Part shown: positions 1 to 10,798 of the stretch, one piece after another
How the letters are laid out: each line of letters starts with the position of its first letter
Numbering within the stretch: position 1 is the stretch's first letter
Source: Vibrionaceae bacterium
GTDB lineage: Bacteria > Pseudomonadota > Gammaproteobacteria > Enterobacterales > Vibrionaceae
Length of the DNA stretch: 64,000 nt
Reading direction: 5' to 3'
NCBI GenBank assembly: GCA_018222805.1
Contig: JAAEZQ010000001.1
Coordinates: 124,001 to 188,000 of the forward strand
The notes under the pieces: model-generated
The model's database searches: none
What the model was told of the DNA's origin: nothing
What the model saw: the letters and a program-made list of their open reading frames with translations, nothing else
Program-made: the position numbers and the translations under genes

Positions 1-417
1 GCAATTTTCATGTGCCATATGATGCATTTTTTCTAACTGTGCATACGTAGGCTGTTTGTCACCTGAGAATACTATTCTAGGGTTCAGCAGCACACGGGAA
101 ACCCACTCTTTCCCGTTGTCCTCTTTTGTCAGTTCACCTTCAGCTGCATCCACATAAGAGTCAACGATATAACGTCGTTTGGCAGCTATCGATAAAAAAA
201 CCAACATATGACAGCTTGAGAGTGCCGCAACAAACGCTTCTTCCGGATCTACGTTTTCTTCGATTGATAAAGGAAGAGGAACAACATGAGGGGAAGGAGA
301 TGCTGGCACTTGTAGGCCGCCATCAAACGACCATGTGTGCGCCCGGCTGTATTGATTGTCGCTAAAAGCTTCGCTTGCTTTACGTTGCCACTCGATTAAG
401 GCGGTGTGCTTGCTCAT
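1..417 (-). CDS. OsmC family protein (partial, runs off left edge)
   Basis: Not in ORF track because it has no stop inside the window. Reverse frame from ATG at 417 reads MSKHTALIEWQRKASEAFSDNQYSRAHTWSFDGGLQVPASPSPHVVPLPLSIEENVDPEEAFVAALSSCHMLVFLSIAAKRR..., with the OsmC-like 'DPEEAFVAALSSCHML' cysteine motif. Confidence 0.85.
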   Translation of the reverse strand, partial: MSKHTALIEWQRKASEAFSDNQYSRAHTWSFDGGLQVPASPSPHVVPLPLSIEENVDPEEAFVAALSSCHMLVFLSIAAKRRYIVDSYVDAAEGELTKEDNGKEWVSRVLLNPRIVFSGDKQPTYAQLEKMHHMAHENC

Positions 418-439
418 ACTAACTTCCTATCCGTTTTTG

Positions 440-476
440 AATCACTTGTCATTGATACGAAAAATGACAAGTGATT
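440..476. repeat. Perfect 13-bp inverted repeat AATCACTTGTCAT-N11-ATGACAAGTGATT upstream of the OsmC-family gene
   Basis: Read directly; lies between the OsmC start (417) and the mini-ORF stop (501). No U-tract on either side. Confidence 0.8.
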
Positions 477-500
477 TATCAAAGCGTCACATCGTTCAAA

Positions 501-623
501 TTAGTTAAAAAATGACAAAAGTCGGTAAAACCAAGTGATCTCACCATAGGCAATCAAGTCATAGATAGTAAAGAAAATCACACAGATAATGGCTAACTTG
601 ACTAAGCGGTAAACAATAAACAT
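501..623 (-). CDS. Putative 40-aa single-pass membrane small protein
   Basis: Reverse-strand ATG at 623 to TAA at 501: MFIVYRLVKLAIICVIFFTIYDLIAYGEITWFYRLLSFFN. Strong upstream SD (AAAGGAAC, ~5 nt before ATG); hydrophobic core. Below the ORF-track size cutoff. Confidence 0.55.
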   Translation of the reverse strand: MFIVYRLVKLAIICVIFFTIYDLIAYGEITWFYRLLSFFN

Positions 624-844
624 CACAAGTTCCTTTGTTTTTTAGACAGTTTACTATCACCTTCACGATTTAGAAACTCAGTTGAATATCTATGTCATGT
701 GCAACGGTATAACGGTATGGATTGATACAACAATACCCCGACGGTATTACACCATTTCAATTTTCACAAATTGAACTTACATCAAAAAAACATAGCATTA
801 GATGCAATACACTTTCATAAAATTTATACCTATACCATTTTTTA

Positions 845-3571
845 ATGCAAACGTTTCGCTTATCTAACTTAAACCTTCGCTATAAGACTGCTTTATACTT
901 CTCACTTGGTTTGCTTGGAATGGTACTAAGTTGTCTGGTTATAAGTCGCTATTTTTTCCTTTATAGCGTCAATCAATTAGAAAACATGGAAATTGACCAT
1001 GCCAACCAGCAAGCGCTAGCAGTGATTGATTTGATGGTTTCGCAACAGGCTGCTAACTCTTATGACTGGGCATATTGGGATGAAACTTACGACCTTTTTC
1101 TCGATGAGCGCGACATAGCGGGTTATACCGAACGAAACCTCTACGAAGAGACGCTCAACTCGTTAAATCTGGACATGATGTCGTTTGTCACACTAGCAGG
1201 CCAAGAGTTGATCTCTCTGACTAGAGAGAGTTCACCCGAAAAATCTTCGGCTTTATCAGCTAAAGTTGTACATCATCCGCTCATTCAAGATTATATAGCA
1301 TCGATGAAACATAAACCTGATGCTCATCGCACCCATCTCTCAGGACTATTGAAGATCGATCAAACCATCTGGGGGCTCAGTTTAACGCCAGTCAGAAACA
1401 GTTCGAGTAACCGCGCTTCAAATGGCTGGATGTTGTGGGGAAGAAATTTATCGACGCGCTTTCCCGGTGATTATGCTTCTATCCTATCCGCTCAAAACTC
1501 GCTAGCTCCCCTATTATCTCTACAGCCTGCAAGTAACCTCAGCCGAGATATAGACAAATCTACAATTGCTATTACCAAATCTTCCCTGCTGAATGACCTG
1601 GGAGGCTCTCCTATTGCATGGGTAGAGACCGAAATGAAACGTGAGTACTACTCTAAGGGCAATGCTCTGTTTCTCTACTTATTCGCTACTGTTGGTATTG
1701 TGGCATCAATCATAGCGACAGCAACGTATGTCACTTTCAAAAAGAAAGTGGCTATTCGATTTAATCACTTCGCTGACAACATGCACAAAATCGCATCAGA
1801 ATATAAGCTTGAAGGTGTTCAGTCTATTACCACAGATGAACTGGAACTGGCTTCTAAATTAGTACAGAAGCTTTCTGACAATACGTCCATAGCGCGATTG
1901 CAGTTAAAAGATTCAATGCATAACTTTCGCGCGTTATATAACAGCTCTTCGCTAGGAATGCTTTTCGTGATAGAGCATGAAATTGTCGACGCCAACCCTC
2001 GTGCTTTAGAAATGCTCAATCATCAAAAGTCCGAACTGATTAGTCGCCCGATCAATACCCTTTATTCATTTGATAGCGGCGAATCACGACTCGAAGAAAT
2101 GTTAATTGAGTTAGAAAACGGCAGAACCCTGTTCGAAGCACAGATACTTGATGCCCATGGCGATACTATTGATTGTCTGATTGAGGCAGCGCTGATTCAA
2201 CACGACGGACAGAGTGCGCTCATGTTGCTAATTCAGGATATTCGGGAAACCAAACAGCAAGCAGAAATGATCCAAAAGTTGACCGATTTTGACCCTGTCT
2301 CCGGGTTCTGTAATCGCCCATCGATCATGGAAGCACTTGATAAACTGGTAGACACACAACCTAATCGCTTTTCATTCATTTTGCTTAAAAGTAAGCAGCT
2401 AAAGCAACTTGCTGAAGTATACGGGCATCATATATTCGACGAAGCCGTTCAGCACATTTCCAAGTTGCTGCGTGAAGCATTGGGTCTATATAAAATAGGT
2501 CGTATCAGTGAACATGAATTTATTATTATTATCCCTGATGAGACAAACCATCAGGATGTGATTGAATCCACAAATCACTTGTTAAAGCAGCTCTCATATA
2601 AAACTGTATTTTCTGACATTACCGTATCTCTTAACAGCAAAGCGGTGATGATGGATCCCAAAATCACCCACCAGCCAATTGAACATCTTCTGATGGCTGC
2701 ACGCCACTCAGCGCAGTCATTAAGCGGACACCAGATTCGTGAGGTATTCGTTACCGGTGAAGCGCTATCTGAGCAAGCAGAAACCTTAAAGATCATTAAC
2801 CGTGACTTAGAAGCCGCAATACAGAAAAGCGAAATCATGCCCTACTTTCAACCAATCGTTGATGCCAAAACAGAAGAAGTGATCGGTTTTGAGGCTCTTG
2901 CGCGCTGGCAACATCCAGAGCTCGGCATAGTTTCACCCACTATTTTCATTCCCGTGGCTGAGCAAGGAAAACTGATTATTGAACTCGGAGAGTCCATCCT
3001 CAAACAATCTTGCGAGTTTATTGGTCCACTCAATCAAGTGCGTATCGCTAAAGGATTACCGCAACTCTCGGTTCACATTAACTTAAGTGCCCACCATTTT
3101 TATCACTCAACATTAATTTCCTACCTCACAACGTTGATTAAAGAATATCAGGTTTCCGCAGGAAACCTGATACTTGAAATTACTGAAAGTATGTTGATGG
3201 GAAGTGAGACGGAATCCATTAACTGTATCAATGAGATTAAACGTCTGGGCGTTCAACTCGCATTGGATGATTTTGGTACCGGTTATTCCTCATTCAGCAG
3301 CATCTGCAACTTTCCGTTGGATATTGTCAAATTGGATAAATCCTATATTGATGAGATTGAATGCAATGATCGCGCAAAAACACTTGTACGTAACATCGTA
3401 AGTATGTCTCAAGAGTTAGGGTTAACAATCGTTGCGGAAGGTGTAGAAACAGCAAGTCAGGTGCGTAAGCTAAAAGTCTGGAACATCAATAATTTACAAG
3501 GTTTTTATTTTTATAAGCCAATGAAAAAAGAGGAAGTATTGGAAAAGTTCTCCGGCAAACAGAACCATTAG
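845..3571 (+). CDS. Membrane-anchored CHASE4 - degenerate GGDEF - EAL protein, predicted c-di-GMP phosphodiesterase
   Basis: N-terminal TM, CHASE4-like 'SYDWAYWDETYDLF', GGDEF position replaced by 'ISEHEF', EAL catalytic motifs intact (FEALARW, EITES, LDDFGTGYSS, KLDKSYI, AEGVE, LQGF). Confidence 0.9.
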   Translation: MQTFRLSNLNLRYKTALYFSLGLLGMVLSCLVISRYFFLYSVNQLENMEIDHANQQALAVIDLMVSQQAANSYDWAYWDETYDLFLDERDIAGYTERNLYEETLNSLNLDMMSFVTLAGQELISLTRESSPEKSSALSAKVVHHPLIQDYIASMKHKPDAHRTHLSGLLKIDQTIWGLSLTPVRNSSSNRASNGWMLWGRNLSTRFPGDYASILSAQNSLAPLLSLQPASNLSRDIDKSTIAITKSSLLNDLGGSPIAWVETEMKREYYSKGNALFLYLFATVGIVASIIATATYVTFKKKVAIRFNHFADNMHKIASEYKLEGVQSITTDELELASKLVQKLSDNTSIARLQLKDSMHNFRALYNSSSLGMLFVIEHEIVDANPRALEMLNHQKSELISRPINTLYSFDSGESRLEEMLIELENGRTLFEAQILDAHGDTIDCLIEAALIQHDGQSALMLLIQDIRETKQQAEMIQKLTDFDPVSGFCNRPSIMEALDKLVDTQPNRFSFILLKSKQLKQLAEVYGHHIFDEAVQHISKLLREALGLYKIGRISEHEFIIIIPDETNHQDVIESTNHLLKQLSYKTVFSDITVSLNSKAVMMDPKITHQPIEHLLMAARHSAQSLSGHQIREVFVTGEALSEQAETLKIINRDLEAAIQKSEIMPYFQPIVDAKTEEVIGFEALARWQHPELGIVSPTIFIPVAEQGKLIIELGESILKQSCEFIGPLNQVRIAKGLPQLSVHINLSAHHFYHSTLISYLTTLIKEYQVSAGNLILEITESMLMGSETESINCINEIKRLGVQLALDDFGTGYSSFSSICNFPLDIVKLDKSYIDEIECNDRAKTLVRNIVSMSQELGLTIVAEGVETASQVRKLKVWNINNLQGFYFYKPMKKEEVLEKFSGKQNH

Positions 3572-3743
3572 CTTAAGTGAGGTAGGCAATCATCCCTTGG
3601 CTTTTACCTGCCAACACTCCTCCACAGCCTTCAAAATCGATTCCCCTCTCCTGATCTGACAAACCAAAGTAATCTAACTCCGCATGCAGTGATTACTTGC
3701 GTATACTTAAAATAAGTCCCTGTCACTGTACAAGGAGGACTGT

Positions 3744-5123
3744 ATGAAACGAATATGGATATGGCTCTTACCGCTGATCATGTTTGCCAGTCAGACTATG
3801 GCGAACACGGTATGGATCGTCCCGGTAAATGGTGCCATTGGTCCCGCCATCAGCGACTACCTTTCCAGAGAAATAGAGCAAGCTCAACAGGAAAATGTCA
3901 GCTTAGTCATTTTAAAAATGGACACTCCGGGTGGTCTCGATAGCGCCATGAGAGACATCATCCATGCTATCACTACTTCATCTATCCCTGTTGCAACTTG
4001 GGTTGGTCCCTCAGGTTCCAGAGCGGCCAGTGCAGGCACATACATTCTTCTCGCCAGTCACGTCGCAGCAATGGCAGAGGCAACAAACCTTGGCGCAGCT
4101 ACCCCTGTTGCGTTAGGTGGTGGTGCTCCGGGGGCTCCTTCCCCTGGCGAAGAGAAAAATGAGAGTTCCGGAGACACACAAAACGACTCTGACGAAAGCT
4201 CCGAAAAAGTTCCTGCCAAAACAACAATGGAGAAAAAAGTCATTAATGACGCTAAAGCCTACATTAAAGGGTTAGCCAAACTACATGACCGTAATGCTGA
4301 ATGGGCAGAGAAAGCGGTGAGTGAAGCTGCGAGTCTGGATGCACAAGAAGCTCTGAAGCTCAATGTCATTGATTATATTGCCAATTCACCAGAAGAACTG
4401 GTTCAGGTGATTAACGGAACAACCGTTAAAATAAACAATCAGCCCGTGACATTATCATTGGACAATCCTGTATGGGTGGAAAGAGTGCCCGATTGGCGCG
4501 CGGAAATGTTAGCCGTCATTACCAATCCTAATGTTGCTTACATTCTTATCCTTATTGGTATCTATGGTCTACTTTTAGAGTTCTATAACCCAGGAATTGG
4601 CTTACCCGGCGTATTGGGCGGCATCTGCTTGCTGTTAGCTATGTACGCACTCCAAATGATGCCCGTTAACTACGCAGGCTTAGGTCTGTTACTACTCGGT
4701 ATTGCACTAATGATTGCCGAAGCGTTTAGTCCAAGTTTCGGTGTTTTGGGCTTGGGCGGTGTGGCTGCATTCATTCTCGGTTCGATATTCCTTATGGACA
4801 GTGACTTGCCGGGCTTTCAAGTCGCACTGCCTTTAATATTTGGTCTTTCCATTTTTTCAGTTGCGCTGATCATTCTGACAGTCGGCATGCTAGTTAGAAT
4901 ACGCCACAGACGGGTCACTACTGGTCTTGAAACCTATCCCGGTAAACAAGCAATTGTAAGCGATGATTTCATTGAAGGCGAAGGGCGTGTGCAAATGGAC
5001 GGGGCATTCTGGCAAGCCAAAACAGAAGAAAACCAAGGACTCAAACAAGGCGATCAAGTTACCGTTGTCAATATTAAAGGGCTAACCTTAACGGTGAAAC
5101 CCAGTGACCGCCCTAACCAATAG
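3744..5123 (+). CDS. NfeD family membrane-bound ClpP-class serine protease
   Basis: Signal peptide, 'MDTPGGLDSAMRDII', 'GSRAASAGTYILLASH', C-terminal membrane segments and NfeD OB domain; followed 9 bp later by a slipin. Confidence 0.9.
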   Translation: MKRIWIWLLPLIMFASQTMANTVWIVPVNGAIGPAISDYLSREIEQAQQENVSLVILKMDTPGGLDSAMRDIIHAITTSSIPVATWVGPSGSRAASAGTYILLASHVAAMAEATNLGAATPVALGGGAPGAPSPGEEKNESSGDTQNDSDESSEKVPAKTTMEKKVINDAKAYIKGLAKLHDRNAEWAEKAVSEAASLDAQEALKLNVIDYIANSPEELVQVINGTTVKINNQPVTLSLDNPVWVERVPDWRAEMLAVITNPNVAYILILIGIYGLLLEFYNPGIGLPGVLGGICLLLAMYALQMMPVNYAGLGLLLLGIALMIAEAFSPSFGVLGLGGVAAFILGSIFLMDSDLPGFQVALPLIFGLSIFSVALIILTVGMLVRIRHRRVTTGLETYPGKQAIVSDDFIEGEGRVQMDGAFWQAKTEENQGLKQGDQVTVVNIKGLTLTVKPSDRPNQ

Positions 5124-5132
5124 GAGGCGAAT

Positions 5133-5915
5133 ATGTTGCTCTACACTGTTTCTGTGATCCTAGTTCTGTTGATCGCACTAGCGACACAAATTTTTAAAGT
5201 TCTGCGTGAGTACGAACGCGGTGTGATCTACTTCTTGGGTCGATTTCAAGAGGTAAAAGGCCCTGGCCTGATCATCTTGATTCCGTTTATCCAACAAATG
5301 GTACGCGTGGACTTACGAACCATTGTTCTGGATGTTCCAACGCAAGATCTTATTACCAAAGACAACGTGTCTGTTCGCGTTAACGCAGTGGTTTACTTCC
5401 GTGTGGTTGACCCGCAAATGGCCATCAACAACATTGAAAGCTACAACGAAGCAACCAGTCAGTTGGCACAAACCACTCTGCGTTCAGTATTAGGTCAACA
5501 TGAGTTAGATGAACTTCTATCTGAGCGAGAAAGGTTAAATAAAGACTTACAAGCCATACTTGATCAACAAACTGATGACTGGGGCATTAAAATAGCCACC
5601 GTTGAAGTCAAGCATGTCGATTTGAATGAAAGTATGGTTCGAGCACTTGCTCGTCAAGCAGAGGCCGAGCGTAATCGTCGCGCGAAAGTCATTCACGCCA
5701 CCGGTGAATTAGAGGCGTCTAAAAAGTTAAAAGAAGCGGCTCAAATGTTGAATCATGCACCAAATGCGTTGCAGTTGCGCTATATGCAAACATTAACTGA
5801 AATCACCACAGATAAAACGTCGACGATTGTTTTCCCGATGCCAATTAATTTAGTTGAAGCGGTACAAGATATTGCTAATGCAGTTAACCAGGACAAAGAA
5901 AAGAAAGAGCAATAA
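5133..5915 (+). CDS. Slipin / stomatin-like (band 7/SPFH) protein
   Basis: '[39 protein letters not shown]' stomatin signature; paired with nfeD. Confidence 0.92.
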   Translation: MLLYTVSVILVLLIALATQIFKVLREYERGVIYFLGRFQEVKGPGLIILIPFIQQMVRVDLRTIVLDVPTQDLITKDNVSVRVNAVVYFRVVDPQMAINNIESYNEATSQLAQTTLRSVLGQHELDELLSERERLNKDLQAILDQQTDDWGIKIATVEVKHVDLNESMVRALARQAEAERNRRAKVIHATGELEASKKLKEAAQMLNHAPNALQLRYMQTLTEITTDKTSTIVFPMPINLVEAVQDIANAVNQDKEKKEQ

Positions 5916-5951
5916 GTATAATCACTTGCAATTAATTTCAGTTCGATAGAC

Positions 5952-5984
5952 AAGAGCCGCAGCGTGACTGCGGCTCTTCTTTAT
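5952..5984. terminator. Rho-independent terminator after the slipin gene
   Basis: AAGAGCCGCAG-cgtga-CTGCGGCTCTT followed by CTTTATT. Confidence 0.85.
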
Positions 5985-6009
5985 TGCTGCATTCTACAAG
6001 CTGGAATTA

Positions 6010-7194
6010 TCAAGCTACTTGTTCAGAACGAAAGTTTCCAAGTAGTGCATCATACAACTCGTTGTCACTCAATACGCCTACCAGCTTGTTATCTTCCACC
6101 ATCAATAGTGGCTGATTACTGCGCTGTTTAAGCTCTATCGCTTCACGCATGCTGATATCCGGGCTTACCTGAACCAGAGAGTTTTCATTCACATCTTCAA
6201 GGTTTGACGATTCACTCACCCAATGAATCAATGATTTATTAGCATCGGCTAAGCTCAAACCTTTAGGCTCTTGTGTTACCCAAATATTTTTATCTGGGCA
6301 GATAAGAACACGTTCCTCTTCACGAACCAGAGTGTCACTAGATTGCATCAAAGAGCGGCCTTTGAGTACGTTTAGTGGGTTAGTATGAGCGACAAAGTCT
6401 GCTACATAATCATTCTCTGGAGTAAGGATGATCTGCTCTGGCTTGCCGTGCTGAATCAACTTACCCGACTCCATAATGGCAATGTTGTTACCAATTTTAA
6501 GTGCTTCATCCAGATCGTGACTTACGAACAGAATCGTCTTGTTCAGCTTCTCTTGCAGAAGAATCAGTTCATCTTGTAGCTGAGCACGAATTAATGGGTC
6601 GAGTGCCGAAAACGGTTCATCCATCAATAAAATGTCGGTGTCCATCGAAAAGGCGCGAGCCAAGCCAACACGCTGCTGCATACCGCCAGAAAGCTCATGA
6701 GGAAACTTGTTTTCCCACTCTGACAAGCCCACCATTTCAAGTTGTTCGCGCGCTTTTTCACGACGCTCAGCTTTGCCAATGCCTTGCATCTCCAATCCAA
6801 ACGCAACGTTATCTAAGACCGATAACCATGGCATCAAAGCAAACTTCTGGAACACCATAGAGACTCGGTGTGTACGCAAGTGTCGCAATGTCTGCTCTTC
6901 ACAGTTTGCTAGCTCTACCATGTTATCGCCATCTTTGATTTTCAAAGAACCACGAGAGATATCGTTCAAACCGTTCACAGTACGAAGCAAACTGGACTTA
7001 CCTGATCCCGATAAGCCCATTAGCACACAGATTTCGCCTTGTTTAACACTCAACGACACGTTATCTACGCCAACGACTTGACCAGTTTCATCGATAATTT
7101 CTTGTCGCGACTTACCTTGGTCTAGTAAAGCCAGCGCTTGCGCTTGTTGCTGACCAAATACCACATCAAGGTTTTCAATAGTAATTGCGTCCAT
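6010..7194 (-). CDS. proV: Glycine betaine/proline ABC transporter ATP-binding protein (with CBS region)
   Basis: Walker A 'GLSGSGKSSLLR', 'LSGGMQQRVGLARA', ProV-type N-terminus and C-terminal CBS-like region; adjacent to proW and proX. Confidence 0.95.
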   Translation of the reverse strand: MDAITIENLDVVFGQQQAQALALLDQGKSRQEIIDETGQVVGVDNVSLSVKQGEICVLMGLSGSGKSSLLRTVNGLNDISRGSLKIKDGDNMVELANCEEQTLRHLRTHRVSMVFQKFALMPWLSVLDNVAFGLEMQGIGKAERREKAREQLEMVGLSEWENKFPHELSGGMQQRVGLARAFSMDTDILLMDEPFSALDPLIRAQLQDELILLQEKLNKTILFVSHDLDEALKIGNNIAIMESGKLIQHGKPEQIILTPENDYVADFVAHTNPLNVLKGRSLMQSSDTLVREEERVLICPDKNIWVTQEPKGLSLADANKSLIHWVSESSNLEDVNENSLVQVSPDISMREAIELKQRSNQPLLMVEDNKLVGVLSDNELYDALLGNFRSEQVA

Positions 7195-7196
7195 GA

Positions 7197-8039
7197 TTAC
7201 GCCTCCTTCTGGTTTGGTGCTTTACACAAACGATCAAGAATGATTGCAACAAGAACAATCGCTAAACCTGCTTCAAAACCTTGTGAAATGTTTACGGTGT
7301 TTAGTGCACGTACAACGGGCTTGCCTAAGCCATCAGCACCCACTAACGCAGCGATAACCACCATCGAAAGAGACAGCATGATACATTGCGTCACACCCGC
7401 CATAATACTTGGTAACGCCGCAGGTAACTCCACCTTAAACAGTAGCTTCATGCGACTTGCACCAAATGCTTTACCCGCTTCCAATAACTCTTCTGGCACT
7501 TTAATGATGCCTAGGTAAGTCAATCGAATTGGCGCCGCAATAGCGAAGATAATCGTCGAGATGAGTCCCGGTACAATACCTAAACCAAATAGAACAAGGG
7601 TTGGGATCAGGTATACAAACGTTGGTACGGTTTGCATTAAGTCTAAAATCGGTCTGAGTAATGTGTATAGCCAAGGGCGATGTGCAGCCATAATTCCCAG
7701 AGGCACACCAATTAATACGGAAATCGTTGTCGCTGCGAAGACAAGGACAAAGGTTTCCAGCATCTCTTGCCAATAACCAAGGTTAAGAATCGCTAATAAA
7801 GCAAGCACGATAAATACAACAAGAGGAATACTACGATGTAAGAACCAAGCAATTGCCGCCGTCATAATGATAGGTGCAGCAGGCGGCATCCATTTAAAAA
7901 TGTCCACCACAAACATAATGATGGTCTCAAGTGTAATAGAGATAGTATCAAAGAAACCAGACGCATTGATGGTTAACCAATCCACGCCCGTTTCCATCCA
8001 CTGTCCCAGTGGTAGTTTGTTGTCTGTAATAATATTCAC
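7197..8039 (-). CDS. proW: Glycine betaine ABC transporter permease
   Basis: ProW-type permease with EAA-like 'EAGKAFGASRMKLLFKVELPAALPSI'. Confidence 0.94.
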   Translation of the reverse strand: MNIITDNKLPLGQWMETGVDWLTINASGFFDTISITLETIIMFVVDIFKWMPPAAPIIMTAAIAWFLHRSIPLVVFIVLALLAILNLGYWQEMLETFVLVFAATTISVLIGVPLGIMAAHRPWLYTLLRPILDLMQTVPTFVYLIPTLVLFGLGIVPGLISTIIFAIAAPIRLTYLGIIKVPEELLEAGKAFGASRMKLLFKVELPAALPSIMAGVTQCIMLSLSMVVIAALVGADGLGKPVVRALNTVNISQGFEAGLAIVLVAIILDRLCKAPNQKEA

Positions 8040-8094
8040 AATAAACCCTTTGTGTTAATGAAGTGGGCATCACAGCCCACCCGATAAGACCGAA

Positions 8095-9033
8095 TTAAGC
8101 GTTTGACTTTAAGTACGCAGAAATCGCTGTTTGTGCATCTTGGCCATCGACCGTTTTCACATCTTTCAGCCACGCTTCGATTTGATCTTGATTTGCGTTT
8201 AACCACGCTTGGGCCGCTTTCGATGGCTTTTGCTTCTGGTTAAGAATCGCTTCCATTAACTCGTTTTCCATTTCCAGGCTGAACTCTAGGTTCTTCACTA
8301 ACTGACCGACATTTGGACACTCAGAAAGGTAGTTTTGACGTACGTTTGTATAGACGTTAGCACCGCCGTAATTTGGACCGAAGAAGTCATCACCACCCGC
8401 TAAGTATTCCATTTCAACGTTGTTGTTCATCGGGTGCGGTGCCCAACCAAGGTATACAATCCACTGGTTGCGTCGTACTGCGCGAGATACTTGTGACACC
8501 ATGCCCGCTTCACTGGACTCAACTAAGCTGAAGTCTTTCAGACCAAACGCATCGCCATCGATCATTGATTGGATTAGACGGTTACCATCGTTACCCGGTT
8601 CGATACCGTAGATGCGACCTTTAAATTTATCCGCATGTTTGATTAGATCTGCAAAGTTGGTGACACCTGCATCATATACATATTTTGGTACTGCTAGCGT
8701 GTACTTAGCACCTACAAGGTTAGCTTTTACGGTTTCGACGGTGCCAGCATCACTGTATTTTGCAATATCCCCTTTCATTGTTGGCATCCAGTTGCCTAGG
8801 AAAATATCGATGTCGCCATTTGCCATTGACGAATAGGTTACTGGTACAGAAAGCAGATCCGTTTTGGTCTTGTACCCTAACCCTTTTAGTATTTCTGAAG
8901 TAACGGCGGTTGTTGCTGTAATGTCTGTCCAACCTACATCAGCAAATCGAACGGTTTCACACTGATTTGCGTAAGCACCGGTTGCTAAGGTACTTAACGC
9001 GATAGTTGATACAATTTTCGTCATCTTAGACAT
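8095..9033 (-). CDS. proX: Glycine betaine-binding periplasmic protein
   Basis: Signal peptide, 'VRFADVGWTDITATTAVTSEILKGLGYKTK', 'IYGIEPGNDGN', 'WAPHPMN'. Confidence 0.95.
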   Translation of the reverse strand: MSKMTKIVSTIALSTLATGAYANQCETVRFADVGWTDITATTAVTSEILKGLGYKTKTDLLSVPVTYSSMANGDIDIFLGNWMPTMKGDIAKYSDAGTVETVKANLVGAKYTLAVPKYVYDAGVTNFADLIKHADKFKGRIYGIEPGNDGNRLIQSMIDGDAFGLKDFSLVESSEAGMVSQVSRAVRRNQWIVYLGWAPHPMNNNVEMEYLAGGDDFFGPNYGGANVYTNVRQNYLSECPNVGQLVKNLEFSLEMENELMEAILNQKQKPSKAAQAWLNANQDQIEAWLKDVKTVDGQDAQTAISAYLKSNA

Positions 9034-9079
9034 GTTTAGTTCCTTGTAATGATTACTGACTATTTGTTGATTATTTGAA

Positions 9080-10780
9080 TTATGAGATTGAATCTAAATT
9101 TCTTTTTGGTGGATGCATTCGTTGCATCTCTTGCCAGTTCGGTGCAATCCAAACCGGAGTATTGTTTGATTTTTGTAATGCGTTACCTAGGATCATATCC
9201 GCAGCGCGTTCGGCAACCATGATGGTTGGCGCATTCAAGTTGCCGTTCGGAATGGTTGGGAAAATGGATGAATCTACAACACGTAATCCTTGGATACCAC
9301 GCACCTGACACTGCTCATCGAGTACAGCTAATGGATCATTGTCCGCACCCATTTTGCAACTACACGATGGATGGTAAGCGCTCTCTACATTTTGCTTTAC
9401 CCACTCGTCAATCTGCTCGTCAGTAGTAACATCCAAGCGAGGCTGGATTTCATCACCACGGAATTCATCCATCGCAGGCTGGTTCAAAATTTCACGAGTC
9501 AGACGAATGCAATCACGCCAGTCCTGCTTATCTTGCTCTGTAGAGATGTAGTTGAACTCGATCTTTGGTTTATCATTTGGATTCGATGAAACCACTTCTA
9601 CTGAGCCTCGGCTTTCTGGCTTATTAGGGCCAACGTGTACCTGGAATCCATGACCATCAAAGGCAGCCTGACCGTCATAACGCATCGCAGCTGGTAAGAA
9701 GTGGTATTGAATATTCGGCCACTTCAAGCCTTCGCGAGAACGAATAAACGCGCACGATTCAAAATGGTTCGTCGCACCGAGACCTTTGCGGGTAAGAATC
9801 CACTCGGTACCAATTAACCCTTTGCTGACCAAACCTAACTTACTGTTAAGTGTGATTGGCTGTTTACAGTGATATTGGAAGTAAACCTCCAGATGGTCTT
9901 GCAGGTTTTTACCCACGCCTTCCAACTGGTGCTTCACCTCGATACCCGCTTTTTCCAATACATCTTGAGGGCCAATACCGGAAAGTTGCAGTAGTTGTAC
10001 CGAACCAATTGAACCCGCACTAGAAATCACTTCATTGTTTGCAAAACACTGCTTAACTGAACCTGATTGCTCGAATTCAACGCCTACCGCTTTCTTGTCT
10101 TCAAGTAAAACTCGGTGGACAGTGACTCGCTTTATTAGCGTGAAGTTCTTACGCCTTTTAGCACGGCTTAAGTACGCATTAGATGTTGAAGCGCGAACGC
10201 CTTTATCAACGGTCATGTGCATTGGACCGAAGCCCTCTTGCTGGTAACCGTTGTAATCATCCGTTTCTGGGTATCCAGCATCTTTACCAGCTTGGATAAA
10301 GGCTTCGTATAGTGGGTTAAGCTTCATGTCATTACCGTTGCAGGTACCAACAGGGCCGTTATCGCCACGATATTCATCCGCGCCACCAACCCAAGATTCC
10401 GCTTTACGGAAGTAAGGCAAACACGCTTGGTAGTTCCAACCTTTTGCACCCTCTTCTTCCCACTGGTCGAAATCACAAGCGTGACCACGCACGTAAACCA
10501 TGCCGTTAATCGAGGAGCTACCGCCAAGAACTTTACCGCGAGGACAGTGCAGTTGGCGTCCATCAAGGCCGTCTTCTTCTACCGTCTCGAATTGCCAAGC
10601 GTATTTTTCCGTATTCATCGGGTAAGAAAGCGCTGTCGGCATTTGGATAAAAATGCTCTTATCCGTGCCACCTGCTTCTAGTAATAAGACAGAGTGCTGA
10701 CCGCTTTCACTCAAGCGATCCGCTAAAACACAGCCGGCCGAACCCGCACCGACGATAATATAATCGTAGTGTTGTTGCAT
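9080..10780 (-). CDS. betA: Choline dehydrogenase (GMC oxidoreductase)
   Basis: '[20 protein letters not shown]', GMC signatures, '[12 protein letters not shown]'; within betIBA. Confidence 0.96.
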   Translation of the reverse strand: MQQHYDYIIVGAGSAGCVLADRLSESGQHSVLLLEAGGTDKSIFIQMPTALSYPMNTEKYAWQFETVEEDGLDGRQLHCPRGKVLGGSSSINGMVYVRGHACDFDQWEEEGAKGWNYQACLPYFRKAESWVGGADEYRGDNGPVGTCNGNDMKLNPLYEAFIQAGKDAGYPETDDYNGYQQEGFGPMHMTVDKGVRASTSNAYLSRAKRRKNFTLIKRVTVHRVLLEDKKAVGVEFEQSGSVKQCFANNEVISSAGSIGSVQLLQLSGIGPQDVLEKAGIEVKHQLEGVGKNLQDHLEVYFQYHCKQPITLNSKLGLVSKGLIGTEWILTRKGLGATNHFESCAFIRSREGLKWPNIQYHFLPAAMRYDGQAAFDGHGFQVHVGPNKPESRGSVEVVSSNPNDKPKIEFNYISTEQDKQDWRDCIRLTREILNQPAMDEFRGDEIQPRLDVTTDEQIDEWVKQNVESAYHPSCSCKMGADNDPLAVLDEQCQVRGIQGLRVVDSSIFPTIPNGNLNAPTIMVAERAADMILGNALQKSNNTPVWIAPNWQEMQRMHPPKRNLDSIS

Positions 10781-10798
10781 TTTGATTCTCCTGGAGGT

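Noticed and set aside
126-365. 79-aa plus-strand ORF at left edge
   Set aside because: Opposite strand of the partial OsmC-family gene, which gives a much better protein.
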